Shown in pieces: positions 12,801 through 21,550 of a DNA stretch of 64,000 bases. The notes below the pieces were generated by a model that was not told where the DNA came from, searched no databases, and was given only the letters and a program-made list of their open reading frames with translations. The position numbers and the translations under genes are program-made. The DNA is from Anticarsia gemmatalis. Lineage: Eukaryota; Arthropoda; Insecta; Lepidoptera; Erebidae. Location: NCBI RefSeq assembly GCF_050436995.1, contig NC_134771.1, positions 2,893,501 to 2,957,500 of the forward strand, given 5' to 3'. Every line of letters begins with the position of its first letter. Positions within the stretch are counted from its first letter, which is position 1.

Positions 12801-13025
12801 TTGGCTATCAAAAGACAGCACTCGTTGGAACAGGTTAGTGAAATATTCTCTTCTTCTGGGGATGTGAACCTTTTGAACCCTGCTGGGAGGGTTAAAACCC
12901 CTGGAGACCTGCCTGTAGCTGTCCGTAGGGCTCGCAGAGACAGGGCTTTGCAGAAAGGAAGAGCTAGTGAATGTAATAGATTGAGTTTGTACGATGATAG
13001 AATGATGTTCGGTAATAGTTTGTAG
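3087..13025 (+). CDS. wit: BMP type II receptor, Wishful thinking/BMPR2-like serine/threonine kinase (whole gene, 12 coding exons)
   Basis: Twelve exons with GT-AG junctions join in frame to 1,263 codons plus stop: 3087-3846, 4260-4394, 4967-5083, 5448-5660, 6051-6131, 6951-7100, 8265-8435, 8783-8931, 9391-9612, 10174-10295, 10929-11035 and 11461-13025. The product has a signal peptide (about 1-30), a cysteine-rich ligand-binding ectodomain (222-337), a membrane span (about 367-385), a kinase domain (about 429-720) and a 520-residue cytoplasmic tail. There is no GS box before the kinase, which excludes a type I receptor; the segment ARLTAVCVEERMAEL at the kinase end and the long tail point to BMPR2/Wit. 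Type II receptors bind BMP ligands, phosphorylate type I partners and in flies drive retrograde growth signalling at the neuromuscular synapse. Oddities: a long N-terminal extension with dibasic KRS motifs, and DLG where type II receptors usually have DFG. Confidence 0.93.
4260..4394 (+). CDS. wit: wit exon 2: ectodomain
   Basis: Residues 254-298, flanked by acceptor TTGTAG and donor GTCAGT. It contains C274 and C281 followed by YTLWH, the typical first-finger pattern of type II receptors, and one N-glycosylation sequon, N292-I-T. Confidence 0.92.
4531..4625 (+). repeat. Repeat family D fragment in wit intron 2
   Basis: Contains the core seen many times in this window: ATCAAGGCCTAA, GGGAGGAGACCCTTGCCC, then GTAATGTGTT and an A-rich tail. 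Probably the 3' end of a SINE or LINE; the parent element cannot be named from here. Confidence 0.6.
4967..5083 (+). CDS. wit: wit exon 3: ectodomain cysteine box
   Basis: Residues 299-337 from acceptor TCCCTAG to donor GTAAGT. It starts with the GCW motif that follows the LWH strand in type II receptors and ends with the closing box CCCTRHYCN (326-334), the signature of the three-finger fold. Confidence 0.93.
5121..5305 (+). repeat. tRNA-derived SINE in wit intron 3
   Basis: Pol III box A-like TGGCGCAGTGG and box B GGTTCGATTCC are spaced as in a tRNA, followed by a 12-bp hairpin, CAATTATTTGTG-CGATC-CACAAATAATTG. The tail here is short and merges with family D-like sequence (GGTGGGATATTGATGGGTT). 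Not a functional tRNA gene because the acceptor stem does not close. Confidence 0.8.
5448..5660 (+). CDS. wit: wit exon 4: transmembrane segment
   Basis: Residues 338-408. A short stalk leads into a hydrophobic span (about 367-385), closed by a basic stop-transfer RKLYCNR. An acidic juxtamembrane stretch follows. The donor is GTATGT at 5661. Confidence 0.92.
5712..5960 (+). repeat. Long polypyrimidine tract in wit intron 4
   Basis: About 250 bp on the plus strand is overwhelmingly C and T (CCCTCC, TTTTCCCC, CTTTCTTTC). It is low-complexity sequence, not coding, although it opens long frames of leucine, serine, phenylalanine and proline. Confidence 0.75.
6051..6131 (+). CDS. wit: wit exon 5: juxtamembrane and kinase start
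   Basis: Residues 409-435. Ends with DNLTLIEHI, the strand leading into the glycine loop, comparable to DNLKLLELI in BMPR2. No glycine/serine activation box precedes it. Confidence 0.92.
6385..6477 (+). repeat. Repeat family D fragment in wit intron 5
   Basis: Shows GCGTGGTGGACTCAAGGC, then TTACGGGAGGTGACCCTTGC and TTAATGGGTT. It sits beside degenerate Helitron sequence beginning near 6490. Confidence 0.65.
6656..6840 (+). mobile_element. Non-autonomous Helitron, family C, wit intron 5
   Basis: Starts TCTAATATATAAAATTCTCG after an A and ends GGGTCAGCTAG before a T, the A|TC...CTAG|T pattern of Helitron insertion. A 6-bp hairpin GGCAAA-ACAACG-TTTGCC lies just before the 3' end. Confidence 0.75.
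6951..7100 (+). CDS. wit: wit exon 6: kinase glycine loop and catalytic lysine
   Basis: Residues 436-485. The loop is GQGKFGSV (436-443), the ATP-anchoring lysine is K456 in AVKLY, and the likely helix-C glutamate is E467. The exon is GC-rich compared with its introns. Confidence 0.93.
7138..7389 (-). mobile_element. Non-autonomous Helitron, family A, wit intron 6
   Basis: On the minus strand it runs from TATACTAATATTTTAAAGC to GGGTCAGCTAG. The terminal hairpin CGCAA-GCGAAG-TTGCA has one decayed base, and the core (CCCATTTATCCTGGAAGGC in sense) matches the other family A copies. Confidence 0.75.
7430..7662 (+). mobile_element. Non-autonomous Helitron, family B, wit intron 6
   Basis: Starts TCCTACTTATATTATAAATG after an A and ends near GACCTGTAG before a T. 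A CGCGGACGAAGTCGCG hairpin precedes the end. It lies 40 bp from a family A copy. Confidence 0.7.
7683..8030 (-). repeat. 5S-type SINE (tail subfamily 2) split by an insertion, wit intron 6
   Basis: The two parts 7683-7760 and about 7945-8030 match consecutive parts of the copy at 13322-13663 in reverse. The roughly 180 bp between them begins GTGCTAAAAAACCG and ends CGGTTTTAGCAGACC, a weak inverted repeat suggesting a MITE inserted into the SINE. Confidence 0.6.
8151..8240 (+). repeat. Repeat family D fragment next to the exon 7 acceptor of wit
   Basis: Contains GATTCAAGGCCTAACCC and TGCCCAGCAGTGGGACAG with TAATGGGTTA, then poly-T. Its T-rich end lies only 25 bp upstream of the exon 7 acceptor and may now act as the polypyrimidine tract. 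Confidence 0.65.
8265..8435 (+). CDS. wit: wit exon 7: kinase N/C-lobe hinge
   Basis: Residues 486-542. LIVVELCAGPL (501-511) forms the hinge and DFAHLAHGLAAALAHLHT (524-541) is the helix before the catalytic loop. Very GC-rich with arginine- and alanine-biased codons. Confidence 0.92.
8475..8660 (+). repeat. Degenerate GAGACCGAGACA-type minisatellite, wit intron 7
   Basis: Loose direct repeats of GAGA(C/T)(C/T)GAGACA(T) run through the first half of the intron. No gene or transposon is apparent. Confidence 0.5.
8783..8931 (+). CDS. wit: wit exon 8: kinase catalytic loop
   Basis: Residues 543-592. Catalytic loop HRDVNSSN (H551, D553, N558) is intact, so the kinase should be active. The metal-binding motif is DLG (571-573) within LADLGLA, the form typical of type I receptors. 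The activation segment before AGTLRY is short. Confidence 0.93.
9391..9612 (+). CDS. wit: wit exon 9: activation segment end and helix F
   Basis: Residues 593-666. AGTLRYLSPEALEGALDL contains SPE in place of APE, and DVFALALVLWEMLWR is helix F. Phase 0 at both ends. Confidence 0.93.
10174..10295 (+). CDS. wit: wit exon 10: kinase C-lobe
   Basis: Begins SLVSRNKARPPLP, which parallels LVSREKQRPKFP of BMPR2, and ends CWDHDAEA with the conserved ECWD motif of helix H. Donor GTAGGA at 10296. Confidence 0.92.
10601..10712 (-). repeat. 5S-type SINE tail fragment (subfamily 1), wit intron 10
   Basis: Diverged reverse copy of the sequence TTGAACAACTTTGACACTAG-GTTGACCACTAACCAT. The 5S-like head is missing. 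Confidence 0.55.
10929..11035 (+). CDS. wit: wit exon 11: kinase end
   Basis: Residues 707-742. RLTAVCVEERMAEL (707-720) is the strongest BMPR2-type signature in the gene and closes the kinase fold with the conserved arginine of the xxxRLTAxC motif. Confidence 0.93.
11461..13025 (+). CDS. wit: wit exon 12: long cytoplasmic tail and stop
   Basis: Residues 743-1263 in a single exon with TAG at 13023-13025. The tail is hydrophilic and serine-rich, with a basic patch KWGIKKFFEKLNRSKM and a likely kinase/14-3-3 site RQHSLE. Near the end the segment RVKTP and the terminal LSLYDDRMM stand out; RVKTP also occurs near the end of vertebrate BMPR2. A tail of this length is expected only for BMPR2/Wit among TGF-beta receptors. 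Confidence 0.92.
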
Positions 13026-13321
13026 TGAATATTGAAATAAGGGATTTTTGCTTCTACATTTTGAGGTTTAATGTTCTTTAGTATTGCTACTTGATTTTTT
13101 GTCTCGCTCACACTTGATATGTAGATTTTATCTCATTGCTAGTCAAAGGTCTCCTCTCGGAATGAGAGAGGCCTTGAGACTTACGAAAATGATATGATTT
13201 TCGATAAATTATGCTCACGATTTCGTAAGATTTCCCGTGATTCAAGTCCGTAAGTCCCGTAATCTGTTTATTGTGGTTTAAAGTATCCTAGATTACTCAG
13301 GAGTAATCTAGGATACTTACA

Positions 13322-13663
13322 CCAGCCGCACGGATGGATCTCTGAGGTTAAGCTACGCTTGCCGAGGTTGTTCCGTGGATGGGTGACCATCTTATACATA
13401 TCGAGTTCCTCCGTGTTTCGGAAGGCACGTTAAATTGTGGGTCCCGGCTGTCATTTTCGAAGATCTTTGACAGTCGTTAACAGTAGTCAGAAGCTTGAAA
13501 GTCTGACAACCAGTCTTACCGAAGGGTATCGTGTTAATACCCAAGTAACTGGGTTGTGGAGGTCAGATAGGCAGTCGCTCCATGTAAAACACTGGTATCC
13601 AGCTGCATCCGGTGAGACTGGAAGCCGACTCCAACACAGTTTGGAACAAAGGCTAAGCGAATA
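13322..13663 (+). repeat. 5S rRNA-derived SINE, tail subfamily 2
   Basis: The head contains GAGGTTAAGCTACGCTTGCC and GTGGATGGGTGACCAT, aligned with the internal promoter part of 5S rRNA (AAATTAAGC...AGATGGGTGACC). The tail continues through CAGTCGTTAACAGTAGTCAG to GAAGCCGACTCCAACACAG. It could not encode a working 5S rRNA. Confidence 0.75.
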
Positions 13664-14793
13664 TATATATTGCTAAAAGAATTTACAAAATCGGTGCAGT
13701 CGTTTCCGAGATAACATTACAGAGATAGTAAACATAAATTTTCAAGTAGCAATATTAAATTAACTTTCTATACATTTGCGAATATTAATGAATTTAATGC
13801 GATTGCTCTCACGTTTTTTAATATTATTATCGATAAATCTTTTTCGATTAAATTCCGATTCGAAATAATCGATATTCCTTTGCGTATTCGCCTGTAGTAT
13901 AAGTCTGATATTACTAAAATCTTTGACAAAAGATCTACGTGTTTAGTATATAGGTATAACAAAACAATTTATATACATCACACAAAAGCATGATTATAAA
14001 TTTGATTTCGAGATAGATGTGACGCCATTTTGAAAATTCACTACATAAAATAAAACAAAGTCTGCGTCTGTCTGACTGTTTGTGATTTACTCAAAAACCA
14101 CTGATTTCTAAAGAAAAAAATATATAATTCTATAAAGTTTTGTGTAAATTATCTGAAATATAATAATGATTTGTTGAAATTGATGATAAAAAATAATAGC
14201 AAGATCTATATTCGGGCAGAGTAATGTTTGCGAGTTAAAGTTAAAAATATTTGCAAAATTTCGATTGTGACATAATGAATATAGGACTTTATTCATACTG
14301 TGTTAAATTCGAGTAAAAATCGTTAACATGTCATCTTTGAAAAAAACACTTTTTGTAACTGAGTTTAGCTTCAGAAATACGAAACTTTGGATTTTTTTAT
14401 TGGCGTTACATCTATCTCGAAATCAAAAACTATCATTACGCCAATATACTAAGGAATTAGCAGAACCAGCATAGCTATAGTCATGAACCACAAAAAGAAC
14501 GCTTGACTTACCTCACTCGAAAATTAAGTATTACAAATATTTGTATCAACTGTTTCATAAAATAATAAATAATAATATGTATTTATAAAAATCAAAAAAT
14601 ACGTATGTAATCGATCATTTTCACCGTTATGTCAAATTGTTGGACGAACATGTTGGCCAACTTGCTGGCCGATTTACGTTTTGAAAAATCTCTTGATTAC
14701 ATATACTATTGGCAGGTATTACTACTTCTGAATAAGTACCGGTTAACTTATCTATTAGAATATTGACAGAACTTAAAATAACTCCTGCACTAA

Positions 14794-15160
14794 TGCCCGG
14801 TTTCTGAGGCACATTAAAATTTAGCAGTAGTTTATCTATTCAAACTGTCATGTTTATATGAGACTAGCTGACCCGCGCAACTTCGCTTGCGTCACATAAG
14901 AGAGAATGGGTCATAATTTTCCCCGTTTTTGTAACATTTTTTACTGCTACTCTGCTCCTAGTGGTCGTAGCGTGATGATATATAGCTTATAGCCTTCCTC
15001 GACAAATGGGCTATCTAACACTGAAAGAATTTTTCAAATCGGACCAGTAGTTCCTGAACGCTTTCAACATCAAACAAACTCTTCAGCGGTATAATATTAG
15101 TATAGATTAGACGCTATTGAATAGATAAACTACCTCTAAATGTACCTCAGAAACCGGGGG
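14794..15160. mobile_element. Harbinger-type MITE (CCCCCGG family) interrupted by a Helitron
   Basis: Terminal repeats GCCCGGTTTCTGAGG and CCTCAGAAACCGGGGG are flanked by TAA on both sides, a TWA target duplication. The normal unit is about 117 bp; here it is expanded by a family A Helitron at 14864-15107, giving a clear insertion order. Confidence 0.75.
14864..15107 (-). mobile_element. Non-autonomous Helitron, family A, nested in a MITE
   Basis: In sense it starts TCTATACTAATATTATACC after an A and ends GGGTCAGCTAG before a T. The terminal hairpin CGCAA-GCGAAG-TTGCG is intact. Confidence 0.8.
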
Positions 15161-16524
15161 TAAGTAGATCAATTTATCTGGCACTTATTCTGGCAAACCC
15201 AGTTATACAAATTGTAAATTTTTTATGCATTTCTGTTTATATATTTACGATATAATAGTTTTATTTACTACTGTGTTATTCGATTTTTGTTTGGTTATTG
15301 AACATCGTCTTTATGAGATAAGAAAATATATAATTATGACAAACAACTACTCTGAATTAATAAATTCTATAGACTAAGGACTTTACGACTGCAAACCGCA
15401 CTCGACATTTCGTTAGGTATATACGACTGCTATTCACGATGTCCCTGGTTAGATTCCTGGGTTGAGCAAAGTGCTATTGGGTTCTTCCGATATACCTTGA
15501 AACGTTCTTATTTACGGGTTTGGTAACTCCCCTCCTATTACATAGAACTGAGAATATAAATGGCGAAAAGTGGATGTACTTATTACAAACACTTTTGCCT
15601 ATATCTTCGGGTATATCAGCTTGCATAAATACTGTAAAATAATGCAGTCTACAGTCGCTGCTGTTTGAGATTTGCAGTCGAGTTAAGTTCTGTCTCAGTC
15701 TTTTGTGGTTTGCAGTCGCTGCCTTCTGCAAAGCGTCGCTTATGTAACTACGTTTAGACTTTTTGTCTTTACAAACATACAAACAAACAAAAAAACAGTA
15801 CATACAAGAATCTCATATTGATAATGCGCAAGTAACATTGTGATTTAATTGTACATAATTTAGTTCCTATGTTAATTAAATATTTGGCAGCCATGTTTTA
15901 TTTGTTAAGTTTAACATTTCAGTGTTTCAGTTTTAGATATAGCTCTGTCTCGTTCTCGCACTCGTTTATTGGTGAAGAGTAAAAGAGAGGTCCGAAAAAG
16001 CAATGATTTTGAATTTCATCTACAAATATTAATTATTAATACTGATCTTATAGTTTGAGAATCTGACTCCCTGTTATGTTTTGGAGGGTAAACTACTTAA
16101 CTAATTTTGATGAAATTTTGCCATGAATGAAGTTTACTTTTAAGTATCCATAAGTTTAGCATGAAGATAGTTTAACTATAGATATGTAAAACTTCATTAA
16201 AATTAGTTTGACTTGGAATAATTTTTGTATTTTTTAACTACTGGGAAAGGGGTCCAGTCAGAGCTATTTTTAAAACTGCATTAAAATAATACATTATGTT
16301 TTCGTTTTTTGAAAAAATAACAGTTTTATTAATATCTAATTAATAATGATAATTATTGTAATTCTGATATTTTAGCTTTAAATAATATTTTTTGTAAATA
16401 TTTTCAGTGACATTTAACGAATTTTTATATTTGTGGTGTTTTCTACTATTACTTGTTAAAAGTACACAATGTTTTGAAGTTTGACCGGACAGTTTGCGAA
16501 ATACCCACTTTTCATAATGGCTTT

Positions 16525-16735
16525 TTTACCTACGTGTTCATAGACAGTTGTGCTCATCGATGAGTAAACGATCTGTTAGTTAAGCAAACCTTAGCACGAT
16601 TATACTATAGATGGGTAACCGAACAGTGAATGTTTGTGTGTATTTGAACTAAAAAGTCGGTCCCGGTTGTCGTCAATTTAGATAATATGCCTGGAACAAC
16701 TTTGACACTAGGTTGACCACTAACCATGCCAAAAA
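16525..16735 (+). repeat. 5S rRNA-derived SINE, tail subfamily 1, full length
   Basis: The head reads GATCTGTTAGTTAAGCAAAC then CTATAGATGGGTAACC, close to the 5S rRNA interval GATCACCGAAATTAAGCA...TAGATGGGTGACC. It then joins GTCGGTCCCGGTTGTCGTCA and the tail ending GACCACTAACCATGCC. Confidence 0.75.
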
Positions 16736-17469
16736 TTGGGAGTTTGATGGTCATTTCGCACACTGACCGGTGAATCTGATAAAAAATAAGTCATTCCATA
16801 TAATTGCAACATGTACCTACGCAGATAAATATAATGTTTTCATATTCATTCGTTTAAGATCTGATTATAATAAAGTGAGTTGTGGTTTCAAAATATGATT
16901 AAAGTTTTTCAAAAATATATTTTATTTTGTGTTACATCATGTTGATGACCTTTTCATATTGAAAATAACAATATTTATCCACCATTTATATCTAATATCT
17001 AATACTAAATAAATATTTAGTGAGGTTCCCATGTAAGAAAATGCTTATTTTGCAATTTTTAATATAGCAATAGGCCTGTGTTTTTATTTGGTCTATGGTC
17101 ATATTTTGAAACCACAACTTTATATAAAAACACAGCAAAGCAAAAAAACTGTTAACATATAATAAATTATATTCAACAAATGTATTCTATCAAGCACTTT
17201 TATTGATGCTCAATAAACGAATATGTTACCTATATGTATTAATTATTATGTATTATTCATTCAGTATTCAATACATTCCATAGTGTCTTTAACCGCCAAG
17301 TTTCACGGGTTATGAATAAGTGTTAGATAAGCTATCTAATGGAAATAGAGACAGTTGTGTTTTAACTGTCTAAATTCTGATAAGCCGTGAAACTAGGTTT
17401 TGGTGTTCCACAATTTTTGTTTTCTTTTCAGTTGGCAATACTTATTTGTGTTGCCAGTTTATAGTATAA

Positions 17470-17718
17470 CTAGCTGACCCGCGCAACTTCGCTTGCGTCA
17501 CATAAGAGAATCATAATTTTCCCCGTGTTTGTAACATTTTTTACTGGTACTCTGCTCCTATTGGTCGTAGCGTGATGATATATAGCCTATAGCCTTCCTC
17601 GATAAATGGGCTATCTAACACTGAAAGAATTTTTCAAATCGGACCATTAATTCCCGAGATTAGCGCGTTCAAACAAACAAACAAACAAACTCTTCAGCTT
17701 TATAATATTGGTATAGAT
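17470..17718 (-). mobile_element. Non-autonomous Helitron, family A
   Basis: Sense ends are A|TCTATACCAATATTATAAAG and GGGTCAGCTAG|T, with the CGCAA/TTGCG hairpin intact and an AAACAAACAAACAAAC run near the 5' end. A small internal deletion removes part of the usual GAGAATGGGTCA segment. Confidence 0.8.
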
Positions 17719-18299
17719 ATTGGTATAGATTAGATTTTTTTACTGTGAATTTGTCTACAATTAATTGTATTAGTAACTGTTGGGCAGGGGACTCCTACTA
17801 GAATAAGAAGAGCTAAGCTTTAAAGTCTACCACATTGTTGATAGAATTTGAGATTTAAGACTTTCAAGTGAATTTTTGTATAAACAAATTTACAGTAATA
17901 AAATCATATAATGTGCATGTATTATATAAATGATTCATTTTTGTTAAGTATTTTTAAAGATATTAAGTTTTTTACTTATATTCGTGTATTTAGCATCAAT
18001 AAAAGTGTGGACGCACCATAAAGTTGTAAATGTATACCATAGAGGATAGTGTTATAGATTGTTGTGAGAGCGGCGCCCATAGAGTTGGATACTGTGATTT
18101 TTAAAAGAAAATATAAATTAATGTCAGAAATATTGGCAAGATTTTTTGGTATTTAAATATTGCATGATTTGCTAAAAATATGATTTTCTGTATTATTACA
18201 TCGAAATTGAAAATATCAAACCATATGTTACATTGTATAAGCCATAATTTTGTAGTATTCCTTGTTTAGTTCCTAAATTATAGAAAAAAAAATGCTGAA

Positions 18300-19665
18300 A
18301 AAGAAATACTTTACAATATTGGACAGTTTACTGTGTATGTACATCTTTATAAAGCTTAATCTACACAGTATGTAAAGCAATACTACACAATTAGTTGAAC
18401 AGTGTATACCCATCTTTATAAAGCTATTCTACACAGTATGTAACAGAATACTACAGAATGTTGTTAGACAGTGTACATCCATGTTTATAAAGCTAGTCTA
18501 CACAGTGTACAGCGCGGTGGGCGCGCGTGTGATGTACAAACGCGTTAGAGGTAGGCTTACGTTCACATTATGTAGCTTTGTTGACTATTGTAACTGAATC
18601 AACTCGATCACTTATATGTATAAGGAATATGTTTTTATATCTGCCGTTGTTTTATTTTACCCCAGAATTTAAGAGGTTAAGGAAGTCTTCCTTTATAAAA
18701 ATACACAGTGTGCAACAGAATACTACACAATGTTGGTAGGGCAGCTTACATCCATCTTTATAATGCTTAGTCTACACAGTATGTAAAGGAATACTACACA
18801 ATTTTGTTGGACCGCGTCTATACGTGTTTATAAAGCCTCATCTACACAGTGTGTAAGGGTACTACACAATGTTGTTGGACAGTGTATATCCGACTTTATA
18901 AAGCCTAGTCTCCACAGTGTATACCCATGTTTATAAAGCCTAGTGTACACAGTGTACAGCGCGGCGGGCGCGCGTGTGATGTACAAACGCGTTAGAGGTA
19001 GGCTTACGTTCACATTATGTAGCTTTGTTGACTATTGTAACTGAATCAACTCGATCACTTATATAAGGAATATGTTTTTATATTTGCCGTTGTTTTATTT
19101 TACCCCAGAATTTAAGAGCTAAAGGAAGTCTTCCTTTATAAAAATACACAGTGTGTAACGGAATACTACACAATTTTATTGGACAGTGTATACCCAACTT
19201 TATAAAGCTAGTCTTCATAGTATGTAAAGGAATATTATACAATTTAGTTGGACAGTATATATCCATCTTGATAAAGATTAGTCTACACAGTATGCAACAT
19301 AATACTACACAATTCAGTTGGACAGTGTATATCCATCTTTATAAAGATTAGTCTACACAGTATGCAACATAATACTACACTATTTAGTTGGACAGTGTAT
19401 ATCCATCTTTATAAAGCCTCATCTACACAGTGTGTAAGGGTACTACACAATTTTGTTAGACAGTGTATATCCGACTTTATAAAGCCTAGTGTACACAGTG
19501 TACAGCGCGGTGGGCGCGCGTGTGATGTACAAACGCGTTAGAGGTAGGCTTACGTTCACATTATGTAGCTTTGTTGACTATTGTAACTGAATCAACTCGA
19601 TCACTTATATAAGGAATATGGTTTTATATCTGCCGTTGTTTTATTTTACCCCAGAAAAAAGAGAT
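18300..19665 (+). repeat. Two-level (compound) tandem repeat array
   Basis: A short monomer of about 68-70 bp (CTACACAGTATGTAA...ATACTACACAATTT...GGACAGTGTATATCC...CTTTATAAAGC) repeats through the region. Embedded in it are three copies of a GC-rich module of about 155 bp starting ACAGCGCGGTGGGCGCGCGT at 18510, 18956 and 19502, so that monomer blocks plus module form a larger repeat of 446 and 546 bp. No gene is supported. Confidence 0.85.
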
Positions 19666-19707
19666 AATAATGAAAAAAAAATCGAAGAGCTTCTGGCTAA
19701 GTGACAA

Positions 19708-20041
19708 TACCCGCGCGGAATTATCTCTGAGGTTAAGCTACGCTTGCCGAGGTTGTTCTGTGGATGGGTGACCATATAATGCATTCCGATTTCCTCCGTG
19801 TTTGAGGAGTTGCTTGCCGAGGTTGTCCCGTGGATGGCTAACCAAATGATACATTCCGAGTTCCTCCGTGTTTGAGAAGTTGCTTGCCGAGGTTGACCCG
19901 TGGATGGGTAACCATATGATACATACCAAGTTCCTCCGTGTTTGAGAAGGCACGTTGATTTATGGACGTCATTTTTAAAGATCTTTGATAGTCGTCACCA
20001 GTCTTACCGCGGGGTATCATGTTATAACCCAGATAACTTTA
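19708..20041 (+). repeat. 5S-derived SINE with triplicated promoter region
   Basis: The 5S-like stretch GCTTGCCGAGGTTG...GTGGATGGGTGACCAT...CTCCGTGTTTGAG occurs three times in direct tandem at 19742-19811, 19812-19881 and 19882-19951, each exactly 70 bp. The normal subfamily 2 tail (CACGTTGATTTATGG..., GTCACCAGTCTTACC) follows only after the third copy. Confidence 0.8.
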
Positions 20042-20094
20042 CCTTTTAATTTTAAGTGATACTATAATAATATGAAAAAAAATCTAAGAGATTC

Positions 20095-20200
20095 TGGCTA
20101 AGTATCAACAACCGCGCGGATCAATCTCAGGGTAAGCAACGCTTTCCGATAATGCCGGTACGGAACTTAGTAATCGAGTACTAAGACATCTAACATCACG
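20095..20200 (+). repeat. Degenerate 5S-type SINE head
   Basis: GCGCGGATCAATCTCAGGGT and AAGCAACGCTTTCCG resemble the head of the neighbouring SINE. The rest has decayed. The preceding TCTGGCTAAGTATCAACAACC also repeats the upstream flank of the copy at 19708. Confidence 0.5.
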
Positions 20201-20318
20201 CTAGGAACTATAGCAGTAGCCAGAGTAAGTAAAACTACGTAACACAGATAGTTAAATACACTTACCCTAAAAACTCTGCCACAACTATTCCATGACCATA
20301 AAATACAATAAAATAAAT

Positions 20319-20380
20319 AAATTTAACCCATTAATGTCCCACTGCTGGGCAAGGGTCTCCTCCCGCAATGAGGGAGGGGT
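20319..20380 (-). repeat. Repeat family D fragment, reverse orientation
   Basis: Plus-strand text TTAACCCATTAATGTCCCAC and GGGCAAGGGTCTCCTCCC is the reverse complement of the family core. Confidence 0.65.
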
Positions 20381-20511
20381 TATTATACAAGTGTTAATAA
20401 AATAAGTATCTCAGTAAAAAATCCCCTTTATTTCATAATTACAATAACAAATTAAATGCCATACATAATTCAATCACATGTATTATATTATTCCATTAAT
20501 TTTTGTTACAA

Positions 20512-20990
20512 AATACAGTTTCGAAGCAATACATACCTAACTTGTCTAAATTTTAATATAAAATGGTCCTCAGTATTTCATGAAAACATTTCAGGAGGTA
20601 CTTTAGCTATAAAATGTAGATTTAGAATTCATCTTGAGCCACTTTTATTTTTATACATATTATTTCGTCATGAAACTTTACTAGACCAGACTACTAAGTA
20701 TTTGTACCGTTTGGGAATCGAACTCACAACCCTTGTGCAATAGTCATACTGTGTCCACTTTTTAAATTAACCCTCTTATTCATAAACGCACTATAAACCT
20801 ATTTTAGTTAAACAACTACTAAAATATGTTTTCTCTCTTTCATTTCGCTAAGGAGTGAAAGAAACAAAACACTTCATAAGCCTTTCATAACTTCATATAT
20901 TTTTATGAATAAGAGGGTTATTTTTTTTCAAAATGTCATTAGTATTTAAATAGTCTTTTTACTACAAAAACTGTATTGCTTCGAAACTGT
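20512..20990. mobile_element. Inverted-repeat element with a nested MITE
   Basis: TACAGTTTCGAAGCAATAC at 20512 and its exact complement GTATTGCTTCGAAACTGTA at about 20970 bracket 480 bp. Inside, 20770-20918 is a second unit with ends ACCCTCTTATTCATAAA and TTTATGAATAAGAGGGT flanked by TA, which looks like a mariner-type MITE. Whether the outer pair bounds one element is inference. Confidence 0.55.
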
Positions 20991-21173
20991 ATATGTAATT
21001 TATTATAAATATTATGAATAACTACATAAGATCCTTGATTTACACCAAACATTTAAATTCACATATAACTAACACATATATACTTGCGAATGTGATTTAT
21101 TTTGTAACCTTGTTGATTTTACTTATAAAACTGCGGCACATACTTTTCCATGTTATGTGTGTATAAGAAATTA

Positions 21174-21410
21174 CTCGCGCAACTTCGCTTGCGTCACATA
21201 AGAGAGAATGGGTCAAAATTTTCCCCGTTTTTGTAACATTTTTTACTGGTTCTCTGCTCCTATTGGTCGTAGCGTGATGATATATAGCCTATAGCCTTCC
21301 TCGATAAATGGGCTATCTAACACTGAAAGATTTTTTCAAATCGGACACGTAGTTCCTGAGATTAGCGTTCAAACAAACAAACTCTTCAGCTTTATAATTT
21401 TAGGAAAGAT
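21174..21410 (-). mobile_element. Non-autonomous Helitron, family A, 3' end eroded
   Basis: Matches the family core and hairpin (CGCAACTTCGCTTGCG on plus), but the terminal CTAGCTGACC has been replaced by AAATTA and the 5' TATACTAATAT is degraded. Confidence 0.65.
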
Positions 21411-21550
21411 AATTATATCACTTATTTCATCGTATCGTAACGTATTATATAAAACAGTCTGTCGCCCAAGACGCGGTACATGCAACATCGTGTAACTACG
21501 ACACACATACGTCAGCGTACAAACAAGATAAGTTTTACCTTATAAGATAT

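Noticed and set aside
12593..13111. 172-codon minus-strand frame opposite the wit tail exon
   Set aside because: Shadow of the real coding strand; composition reflects the antisense of the serine/lysine-rich tail.
13330..13400. Possible functional 5S rRNA gene
   Set aside because: Only the internal promoter part resembles 5S rRNA; the ends needed for the terminal helix are absent and a SINE tail follows.
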